From JBBTVO01 sp038063195 (GTDB taxonomy: Bacteria; Patescibacteriota; Microgenomatia; Levybacterales; UBA12049): a stretch of 27,241 bases of DNA. The DNA is taken from positions 1 to 27,241 of the forward strand of contig JBBTVO010000009.1 of assembly GCA_038063195.1 (NCBI GenBank), written 5' to 3'. The notes beneath the pieces were generated by a model. That model did not search any database. It worked only from the letters and a program-made list of their open reading frames with translations, and was not told the DNA's origin. A program made the position numbers and the translations under genes. Positions 21,106 through 27,241 of this stretch are shown here, piece after piece. Every line of letters begins with the position of its first letter. Within the stretch, counting starts at the first letter, position 1.

Positions 21106-21765
21106 TTAAAGAAATTTTTGGAGATTGAATGAGGTGCGGTGGATTTCGGAGAGACCGTGATTCCTGATTGCTATCTGATGGAACTTAGTCCCGTAGCCTT
21201 TATTTCTGTAAAATCCATACTTCGGATACTTCTTGTTTAGTTTTCTCATAAGCTTATCTCTATGCACTTTGGCGATGATTGATGCTGCGGCAATTGAAAT
21301 ACTCTTCCTATCCCCTTTTACAATCCCCTTTTGGTTTGATAATCCAATCCCGCGGATATATTTAATATGGTACCCATCGGCAAGAACAAAAGCGGTTGGT
21401 TTGTTATTCGTTTGTTCGCTTGCTTGTTTTAAGATAGCCTTGATGCATTTTCTTATTGCAATTTGCGTTGCCTTGCCAATCCCAAATCTGTTTATAGTTG
21501 AAACGCCGACAGTTGAAATAGAATAAAACATAACCTCTCTTTTGATTTCTTTGGCCAAAACTTTTCGTATTTTTGGAGTAAGAAGCTTGGAGTCATTGAT
21601 CTTAGACAAAAGTCCAGTTCTAAATAAACTGTTTTTCTTAAATATTACAGCTCCTGCCGTAACAGGTCCTGCAAAACAGCCCTTCCCTACCTCATCGACA
21701 CCTACTACGTATTCAATTTGATCCCTCCATAACCTTCTTTCTTCATCGAAATTTGGTAATTTCAT
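21106..21765 (-). CDS. rnhB: Ribonuclease HII
   Basis: 219 residues from ATG 21765. The start is set by TATAAT at 21772-21777, which predicts transcription exactly at that A; a TTG five codons upstream is rejected. Motifs: YVVGVDEVGKGCFAGPVTAGAVIF (catalytic Asp24-Glu25), INDSKLLTPKIR, FVLADGYHI, and KGDRKSISIAAASIIAKVHRDKLM. It cuts the RNA strand of RNA-DNA hybrids and removes misincorporated ribonucleotides. The GRGPLAGP consensus appears as GKGCFAGP. It is divergent from the holin-like gene. Confidence 0.95.
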   Translation of the reverse strand: MKLPNFDEERRLWRDQIEYVVGVDEVGKGCFAGPVTAGAVIFKKNSLFRTGLLSKINDSKLLTPKIRKVLAKEIKREVMFYSISTVGVSTINRFGIGKATQIAIRKCIKAILKQASEQTNNKPTAFVLADGYHIKYIRGIGLSNQKGIVKGDRKSISIAAASIIAKVHRDKLMRKLNKKYPKYGFYRNKGYGTKFHQIAIRNHGLSEIHRTSFNLQKFL

Positions 21766-21826
21766 TAACTTATTATACAATTTATCCTAGCATATACTTT
21801 ATGTGCTGGATTTAATATATACAGTT

Positions 21827-22231
21827 ATGAGAGCAATAATAAGAAATATAGTTTTTCATTCAGTTTCACTTTTTGCCCTGACGCAATTCCTTTCGGGATT
21901 CAAGATTACAGGGGGTTTTGCCACATTTCTTTTCGCGGGCGCAGTTTTGTCCGTAATGCTCATGGTGGTCAAACCTATTTTAAATATAATATCTTTGCCT
22001 CTAAATATTCTCACTCTTGGGCTATTTTCATTCTTCAGCAATATCATAATATTTCTTCTTCTTACTATGTTTGTGCCACAGATAAGCATAGTGCCCTTCA
22101 CCTTTCAGGGATTTTCATACTCGGGCTTTATGATCCCAAGCTTTCATTTCAATCAAATAACGGCATTTATAGTGTCGGGATTCGCCTTATCTGCTATAAT
22201 TACGTTCTTAACATGGTTGATAAGAAAGTAG
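21827..22231 (+). CDS. Phage holin family 4-like (DUF360) membrane protein
   Basis: 134 residues from ATG 21827 (a longer in-frame start at 21803 has no ribosome site). Four hydrophobic segments and the layout of the PF04020 family: IIRNIVFHSVSLFALTQFLSGFKITGGF, AGAVLSVMLMVVKPILNIISLPLNILTLGLFSFFSNIIIFLLLT, and a C-terminal helix. Despite the name, these are common chromosomal membrane proteins with no proven lysis role. Its last 19 bases overlap yvcK, and a yvcK promoter lies inside its 3' end. Confidence 0.85.
   Translation: MRAIIRNIVFHSVSLFALTQFLSGFKITGGFATFLFAGAVLSVMLMVVKPILNIISLPLNILTLGLFSFFSNIIIFLLLTMFVPQISIVPFTFQGFSYSGFMIPSFHFNQITAFIVSGFALSAIITFLTWLIRK
22192..22200 (+). promoter_or_regulatory. 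Extended -10 promoter of the yvcK-secG-SBP operon
   Basis: TGC-TATAAT (hexamer 22195-22200) inside the 3' end of the holin-like gene. The predicted start near 22207 leaves a 6-base leader before ATG 22213. No clear -35 box, which an extended -10 can tolerate. Confidence 0.5.
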
Positions 22232-23166
22232 TTTGTCTCGGAGGCGGAGTAGGTACGGCCAATCTCCTGCGCGGCATTAAGAAGTATTTTTCCGATATCA
22301 CTGTTATAGTTTCCATGGCTGATGACGGTGGCTCTGCAGGAAGGCTTAGGAGATATTACAAGACTTTTCCAACAGGAGATATCATAAACTGCCTAGTGGC
22401 ATTGTCTGATGCGGACTCAATATTAATCGATCTTCTTAAATATAGGTTCCGAGGAAGAAGGTATGGCCCTGACAGTATTCTGCCCGGACACAAACTTGGC
22501 AATTTGATCCTACTTGCGCTTTCTTCAATAAAAGGAGATTTTAACGAAGGGCTTCTTGAAATTCAGAAGATTTTCAAAACAAAAGGCAAGATATACCCAT
22601 GCACCACAACTCCAATTTCAATTTGGGCCAAAACTTCAACAGGACATATAGTAACACGGGAAGAAAATATTGACCTTGGGAAATTTAAAGGACAGATTGA
22701 GAAGCTTCACATAAGGCCAAAAAGTCCTGACGTTGATGCGCAAGTAATAGAAGCTATCAAATCTGCAGATCTGATAATCGCAGGCCCCGGAGACTTGTAT
22801 ACAACCATCCTTCCGAGTCTTATGGTTCCCAAAATCCTTGACGCCGTCAGGCAGTCAAAAGCCAAAAAGTTCTTTGTGACGAATGTCGCAAATAAACCTT
22901 TTGAGACTCCGAGATACACAATTTCAGATTTTGCAAATGCAATTAAGAAACATTGCGGAGGAATTCTATTTGACACCTTCCTTCTTAACAACAACCAAGA
23001 GCCTGAAATTCCTCCAAAATGGAAATATCAATACAAATATGTACCGATAATTAACGGAAAAGGCAAGATGCCATTTAAAATAATTCAGGATGATCTGGTG
23101 TCTGTTGATTTTCCTCTTTATCACGATTCCGAAAAACTTGCAAAAACCATAGCAGGGAATATATAA
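22213..23166 (+). CDS. yvcK: YvcK/CofD-like gluconeogenesis factor
   Basis: 317 residues. GGGVGTANLLRGI (Gly10-Thr15 nucleotide-binding loop), SMADDGGSAGRLRR (36-47), GHKLGNLIL (about 92-100) and IAGPGDLYTTILPSLMVP are characteristic of the YvcK branch of the CofD-like family. YvcK proteins bind UDP-GlcNAc and link carbon metabolism to cell-wall synthesis and shape. It is often beside whiA/rapZ in Firmicutes; here it is followed by secG after 8 bases and overlaps the holin-like gene by 19 bases. Confidence 0.92.
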   Translation: MVDKKVVCLGGGVGTANLLRGIKKYFSDITVIVSMADDGGSAGRLRRYYKTFPTGDIINCLVALSDADSILIDLLKYRFRGRRYGPDSILPGHKLGNLILLALSSIKGDFNEGLLEIQKIFKTKGKIYPCTTTPISIWAKTSTGHIVTREENIDLGKFKGQIEKLHIRPKSPDVDAQVIEAIKSADLIIAGPGDLYTTILPSLMVPKILDAVRQSKAKKFFVTNVANKPFETPRYTISDFANAIKKHCGGILFDTFLLNNNQEPEIPPKWKYQYKYVPIINGKGKMPFKIIQDDLVSVDFPLYHDSEKLAKTIAGNI

Positions 23167-23174
23167 TCTAACTT

Positions 23175-23387
23175 ATGATTTTAATTAATATTCTGCAGAT
23201 AATAATACCCGTTCTTCTGGTAGGAGCAATTCTTCTTCAAGTTAAAGGCGCCGGTCTTTCACAGTCATTCGGGGGAGGCGGAGAGTTTTACAGGTCAAGA
23301 CAAAGTATTGAAAAGTACTTAATTTGGATAACTGTAGGTCTTGCTTTTTTCTTCGCACTTATCTCTCTGCTTTTCACCTCAAAATAA
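23175..23387 (+). CDS. secG: SecG preprotein translocase subunit
   Basis: 70 residues with two membrane helices (about 2-22 and 47-67) separated by the typical SecG loop: LLQVKGAGLSQSFGGGGEFYRSRQSIEKYL. It is an accessory subunit of SecYEG in the membrane and helps SecA-driven protein export. It lies 8 bases after yvcK and 11 bases before the substrate-binding protein gene, in one operon. Confidence 0.93.
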   Translation: MILINILQIIIPVLLVGAILLQVKGAGLSQSFGGGGEFYRSRQSIEKYLIWITVGLAFFFALISLLFTSK

Positions 23388-23398
23388 AATAGTTATTT

Positions 23399-24751
23399 AT
23401 GATCGTTTTTAGAAGAAGGTTAATTTTCTGGCTTATAAGAGCGTATTTCCGCAAATGGAGCAAAACCATTCTATTGTTCTTCGTAATAGGCCTTTTAGGG
23501 TTCTTTGCTTTGAAATATTTCCTGGATATTGTTCCATACGCATTCCCATTCCTTTCAAAGCAAACAGTTGGATTTACAGGCTCGTACACTATAGATGACA
23601 TGCCGTCTTCAATTCTATCTAAGGTTTCGCGTGGGCTTACCAAAGTTTCTGATGACGGTAAAATTGCGCCAGATATAGCTTCGTCATGGAAAATAGAAGA
23701 TGATGGAAGGAGATACGCATTCTTTCTTAAAAAGAACTTGTATTTTACAGACGGAGCCCATCTTACATCAAAGGAGATAAATTATAATTTCAGAGATGCT
23801 GTCATTGAGAAACCAAATGATTACGAAATTGTATTTAAGCTCAAGGATGCCTACTCCCCTTTTCTTATCACTGTATCAAGACCGATATTCAAGAAGGGCT
23901 TTGTGGGGCTGGGGAGTTATAAAGTAAACGACCTAAAACTTAATGGAAATTTTATTTCTTCAATAGAACTCTCATCAAAAGACCAAGATCCGAAAAACAT
24001 AAAATACACTTTTTTCCCAACAGAGGACTCACTTAAGACTTCATTTACTCTTGGGGAAACATCACAAATCTTGGGAATCCACAATTTAGTATTCAAAGAA
24101 AAGGCTTTTTCAGTTTTTAATTCGGTCAAAACTCAAAAAACATTAAATCAGAGACAGTTAGTTACGATATTTTATAACACAGCTGATCCAGTTCTTTCTG
24201 ACAAAAAGGTAAGGGAGGCTCTCTCACTCGCAGTTACGGATAGTTTTACTCAGGGACTTAGAAATTATGGGCCTTTTTCACCCAGTTCATGGGCAAAGTC
24301 TGAAATTGGGATTTATACACAAGATATTCCCCGTGCAAAAGAATTACTGACCTCATCAAGCGCTTCCGAATCTTCTCAGTTAAAATTTACCCTAAAAACA
24401 CTCACGCAGTATGAAGATACAGCCACAATCTTAAAAGAAAATTTTAATAAAATAGGGGTCAAGGTTCAGATAGAAGAAGTTCAAATTGTTCCCGACAATT
24501 TTCAAATGTTTTTGGGAGATTTCAATTTATCAAAAGATCCCGATCAATACATGTTATGGCATTCAGACCAAAATACCAATATTACTAATTACAAGAATTT
24601 AAGAATAGATAAATTACTTGAAGATGGCAGGAAAATTAGCGATCTTAATGAAAGAAAGAAGATTTATTCAGATTTTCAGAAATATTTACTCGATGATTCC
24701 CCTGCCACATTCCTCTATCTCCCTTACGTCTACGATGTATCAAGAAATTAA
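23399..24751 (+). CDS. Family 5 extracellular solute-binding protein (peptide-type), membrane-anchored
   Basis: 450 residues, shorter than the usual 500-600. A basic N-terminus and one membrane helix (about 23-43) act as anchor; no lipobox. The binding-protein fold shows in GLTKVSDDGKIAPDIASSWKIEDDGRRYAFFLKKNLYFTDGAHLTSKEINYNFRDAV (family 5 signature), LVTIFYNTADPVLSDKKVREALSLAV and the C-terminal YSDFQKYLLDDSPATFLYLPYVYDVS. It should bind oligopeptides or similar ligands outside the cell. No permease or ATPase gene is adjacent. It is the last gene of the yvcK-secG operon. Confidence 0.88.
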   Translation: MIVFRRRLIFWLIRAYFRKWSKTILLFFVIGLLGFFALKYFLDIVPYAFPFLSKQTVGFTGSYTIDDMPSSILSKVSRGLTKVSDDGKIAPDIASSWKIEDDGRRYAFFLKKNLYFTDGAHLTSKEINYNFRDAVIEKPNDYEIVFKLKDAYSPFLITVSRPIFKKGFVGLGSYKVNDLKLNGNFISSIELSSKDQDPKNIKYTFFPTEDSLKTSFTLGETSQILGIHNLVFKEKAFSVFNSVKTQKTLNQRQLVTIFYNTADPVLSDKKVREALSLAVTDSFTQGLRNYGPFSPSSWAKSEIGIYTQDIPRAKELLTSSSASESSQLKFTLKTLTQYEDTATILKENFNKIGVKVQIEEVQIVPDNFQMFLGDFNLSKDPDQYMLWHSDQNTNITNYKNLRIDKLLEDGRKISDLNERKKIYSDFQKYLLDDSPATFLYLPYVYDVSRN

Positions 24752-24770
24752 TCGGAATGACAAATACTAT

Positions 24771-24782
24771 TATACTAGTATA
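24771..24782. promoter_or_regulatory. 12-bp perfect palindrome upstream of the PsbP-repeat gene
   Basis: TATACTAGTATA, in the 95-base gap between two genes and about 30 bases upstream of the -35 box. It could be an operator for a dimeric regulator, or a chance A/T-rich palindrome. Confidence 0.3.
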
Positions 24783-24811
24783 TTGGTGGTTAAAGGGATT
24801 CAAGCTAATTG

Positions 24812-24840
24812 TTGACATTTGTGAATTTTCCGTGAATACT
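24812..24840 (+). promoter_or_regulatory. Promoter of the PsbP-repeat gene
   Basis: Perfect TTGACA (24812-24817), 17-base spacer, AATACT (24835-24840). The predicted start falls exactly on the A of ATG 24847: leaderless. Confidence 0.7.
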
Positions 24841-24846
24841 TAAGTT

Positions 24847-26427
24847 ATGGATAATCAAACTGCAGAGCCAACTAATCCACCAGCTCAAACCGTTCCGCCT
24901 GTTCAACCAGCTTCGTCTGTAACTCCTCCATCTTCCAAATCTTTTCTGTCGGGAAAACTTATTATCCTGATTGTAATTTTTTTAATAATCTTTGCCGGCG
25001 GCGGAACATACCTTGCCCTAAATTTCAAATCCGAACCAACTCCTCCCTTTGTTGGAGGTTCACCAATTAAATCACCAGAATCCGACCCCACCGCCACCTG
25101 GAAAACATATACAAATACAACTTATGGGTTTTCTTTTAAATATCCTAAAGCGTGGTATACACAAGAAGTACCAGGCTGGAGCACACCTGGAGCATCGATT
25201 AGCTTTTATCAAAATGGAGCAACTCCTACTGAAAACTATGCTGATACTCCTACTAATACTTTACTTAATGTACAACTATCAAAAAATACTCAAACTAATG
25301 AACAGTTCAGGAATACAGCGCCTCAAGCTTATGGGTATCAAAAGACCCTAACAATAGGAGGTGCCCCAGCATTTCAAATTCAAGCAAAAACAAATACTAG
25401 ACAATATTATATTAAGTACTCTACTGCCAATCTTATGATATTGACCGCATATACGAGCGAAGCAGTTACCGCTCTAGATGTCATAGTATCTTCAATCAAA
25501 TTCACCGATGCAAGCCAAGCAGCTGACACTCCTACTTGGAAAACATACACAAATGCCAAAGGAAAATATTCACTACAATATCCACCAACATCTACTTTCA
25601 CTGAAGATGCGAATGGGAATGCAACAGGCAATCTTTCTAATAATAAAGTGGTCATCGCAACAGAACCAACAGTACTTAGCCTCAGTAATTATATTGATCA
25701 GAAAACATGGTGCTTAAGTATTTCTTCAACTACAGGAAAGGCATTTAATTTAAATTCTGATAATTCTTTAAGATTTGATAAAACTCCCTGCGGAAGTACT
25801 GGCTCAACAGATATCTATAGTGTCCATAATGGGATTGCATATCATATTTTTATTGAAACACAAGAAAACTTCGATAAGGTTCAACCAATCTTCGATCAAA
25901 TTCTCTCTACCTTCAAATTCACCGATGCAAGCCAAACCACCGACGCTTCCACATGGAAAACATATACGTCTCCAAACAAAATATTTACACTGAAATATCC
26001 ACTTAGCCTAAATGTAACCCAGAAGTACATTTCGAATTTACCAAGTGGATGGCTGGATGAAGGGGTACTATCAACGACTCAACCTTGGAATGATTCTTTC
26101 ACAAAAAACAGTGATTATAGAATTAATTTTTCCCAAGTACCCAAATCGAGCGGTGAAAGCTTGGAGAATTTTGTCAGTAGATTTATTAAGGAAAGAGGCG
26201 GATCATTTTTAATTCCCGATTCTAAAAAAACAATACGAGTCGATGGCAAAGAATCAATTTGGTACGTCGGTAATTTAGGACCGGCGACAAAACATATTGA
26301 GGTTTATATTCCCAAAACTAATACAGAAGTATTAATAGTGGAATTATGGGATAACAACCAGCCCCCATCTGTAGATCATCAGAACATTCTTGATCAAATC
26401 CTCTCTACTTTTAAATTTACACAATAA
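24847..26427 (+). CDS. Membrane-anchored protein with three tandem PsbP-like repeats
   Basis: 526 residues. A Pro/Thr/Gln-rich cytosolic N-terminus (1-33), one membrane helix (about 37-58), then three repeats at about 84-220, 230-359 and 369-525. Each opens with WKTYT(N/S)...(F/Y)(S/T)(F/L)(K/Q)YP and closes with an alpha/beta end (VSSIKFT, ILSTFKFT), the plan of PsbP-like domains common in CPR envelope proteins. Repeats 2 and 3 are joined by near-identical linkers (TDASQAADTPTWKTYT and TDASQTTDASTWKTYT), and the DNA is also alike, which points to recent duplication. The ligand is unknown. It converges on uvrC with 4 bases between. Confidence 0.8.
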   Translation: MDNQTAEPTNPPAQTVPPVQPASSVTPPSSKSFLSGKLIILIVIFLIIFAGGGTYLALNFKSEPTPPFVGGSPIKSPESDPTATWKTYTNTTYGFSFKYPKAWYTQEVPGWSTPGASISFYQNGATPTENYADTPTNTLLNVQLSKNTQTNEQFRNTAPQAYGYQKTLTIGGAPAFQIQAKTNTRQYYIKYSTANLMILTAYTSEAVTALDVIVSSIKFTDASQAADTPTWKTYTNAKGKYSLQYPPTSTFTEDANGNATGNLSNNKVVIATEPTVLSLSNYIDQKTWCLSISSTTGKAFNLNSDNSLRFDKTPCGSTGSTDIYSVHNGIAYHIFIETQENFDKVQPIFDQILSTFKFTDASQTTDASTWKTYTSPNKIFTLKYPLSLNVTQKYISNLPSGWLDEGVLSTTQPWNDSFTKNSDYRINFSQVPKSSGESLENFVSRFIKERGGSFLIPDSKKTIRVDGKESIWYVGNLGPATKHIEVYIPKTNTEVLIVELWDNNQPPSVDHQNILDQILSTFKFTQ

Positions 26428-26431
26428 ACTT

Positions 26432-27241
26432 TTAAGAACCTGTAAAACCTTTCGAGCGGAGGTTGCGGTGGTAAGTTATTGCGAATCTATGAGCCTCGTC
26501 GCGGATTCTCATAATCAAAAGTAACGCGGGAGAATCTTTGGATAAATTAATTTCTTTTAGATCTGAAGTGACGATTGTTTCTTCTCGTTTTGCTAGTCCA
26601 ATCAGCGGAATTTCAAGGTTTTTTTGATTGAGAACCTTTAGAGCTACGGATACCTGGCCCTTTCCGCCGTCAACTACAAGAAGATCAGGAAATGGCCATT
26701 CGGGATGATTAAATCTTCTCACAAGAATTTCTTCCATCATTGCAAAATCATTAGGCTCATTCTTCGTATATCTTATTTTGAATTTCCTATATGAAGATGT
26801 ATCTTTTTGTCCGTTTGTCAAAACAGTCATAGATCCTACTGCATATTTACCTTGTATATTGGAAATATCATAACACTCTATTCTTCTAATACTTCTTACT
26901 CTTGAGCGGGTATTCTTAAGAACTTTTATTAACTCAGACTCTTCCTTTGCGGAAACATCATTTTTTAAATTTGGATAAAATTCGTCTTCAAAAAGTTTAT
27001 ATGAGGGATTTGTTACTATTTGTATTGCGTCAATTTGTACTTGAATTTTTGCTGCTTTTTCATAGTTTTCAGCTTTACTTTCTTTATCTCTCTCAATTTC
27101 TAGATCTTTTAAAACTCTCTTGCTTTTTCCTTCAAGAAATTTAGCTATGTGTTTTATATTCTTTTTGTAATCTCTTTTTAACTCAGACGAATCAAACACA
27201 GGCGGGCATGGGCAAAGTCCTAAATGATAATAAAGACAAAT
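26432..27241 (-). CDS. uvrC: UvrC excinuclease subunit, 3' part of gene, no C-terminal HhH domain
   Basis: The frame is open to the right edge, so the N-terminal GIY-YIG nuclease lies outside. Visible in order: the zinc/iron-sulfur-type cysteine region CLYYHLGLCPCPPV; the UVR motif with ENYEKAAKIQVQIDAI; and the RNase H-like nuclease with IECYDISNIQG (catalytic Asp), PDLLVVDGGKGQ (Asp) and DEAHRFAITYHR (His). UvrC with UvrB cuts damaged DNA on both sides of a lesion. The protein stops at RSKGFTGS, where the family usually continues into tandem HhH DNA-binding motifs (LDDIPGIG...). The usual cysteine spacing (C...C.GPC) is changed to C.......C.CPP. Confidence 0.92.
   Translation of the reverse strand: MCLYYHLGLCPCPPVFDSSELKRDYKKNIKHIAKFLEGKSKRVLKDLEIERDKESKAENYEKAAKIQVQIDAIQIVTNPSYKLFEDEFYPNLKNDVSAKEESELIKVLKNTRSRVRSIRRIECYDISNIQGKYAVGSMTVLTNGQKDTSSYRKFKIRYTKNEPNDFAMMEEILVRRFNHPEWPFPDLLVVDGGKGQVSVALKVLNQKNLEIPLIGLAKREETIVTSDLKEINLSKDSPALLLIMRIRDEAHRFAITYHRNLRSKGFTGS

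Noticed and set aside
21766..21780. TTG start five codons upstream for RNase HII
   Set aside because: These bases are part of the -10 box region; the predicted transcript starts at ATG 21765.
21827..22231. Prophage indicated by a holin
   Set aside because: The PF04020 family is common on bacterial chromosomes, and no lysin, capsid, terminase or integrase gene is near.

Overview
The window looks like a chromosomal segment of a low-GC, reduced-genome bacterium, most probably a Candidate Phyla Radiation (Patescibacteria) member of the Microgenomates type. This placement is inference. It rests on the gene mix (YvcK, SecG and a short family 5 binding protein in a row, a flippase-DUF2079 fusion, an ATP-cone/Mrr fusion, a UvrC with a CPCPP zinc-ligand variant), on tRNA genes without encoded CCA, and on many genes whose -10 box sits directly on the start codon. 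TGA is used as an ordinary stop, so the UGA-recoding lineages are unlikely.

Region 1 (1-8105, minus strand) is one very compact copper operon of at least thirteen genes. It starts from a consensus promoter (TTGACA, 17 bp, TATAAT) overlapped by a CsoR-type palindrome. In transcription order: csoR (Cys36-His61-Cys65 copper site), a DUF1573 lipid- or membrane-anchored protein, an uncharacterised Cys/His protein, CcdA, a 43-residue membrane protein, a DUF5676 protein, a His-rich membrane-anchored protein, an SRPBCC protein, a membrane cupredoxin, a 52-residue Cys-rich protein, the CopA Cu+ ATPase, a SafE-like exporter fused to a cupredoxin, and the start of an HMA (CopZ-like) protein running off the left edge. 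Sensor, export pump, membrane transporter, periplasmic cupredoxins and thiol-redox parts are together, with about six proteins of unknown role. This is the most interesting system here.

Region 2 (8106-14445) holds a divergent polysaccharide deacetylase, a hairpin terminator, DNA polymerase IV, a CrtO-like protein overlapping it tail to tail, an ATP-cone/Mrr endonuclease, and a 792-residue flippase-DUF2079 fusion.

Region 3 (14505-21105) is accessory. It opens with divergent tRNA-Arg(UCG) and tRNA-Lys(CUU) and a tRNA 3'-end-like fragment, then carries lineage-specific membrane-anchored proteins, a frameshifted membrane-linked HNH endonuclease, and a Phd/YefM-RelE toxin-antitoxin pair bracketed by 60-bp direct repeats. 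A related family of short structured repeats recurs here.

Region 4 (21106-27241) is housekeeping: RNase HII, a phage-holin-4-like membrane protein, YvcK, SecG, a family 5 substrate-binding protein, a membrane protein with three tandem PsbP-like repeats, and the 3' part of uvrC, which lacks the usual C-terminal HhH domain.

A recurring theme is that the first gene of a transcription unit often appears leaderless (predicted start site 0-4 bases before ATG or GTG), while genes inside operons have Shine-Dalgarno sequences.
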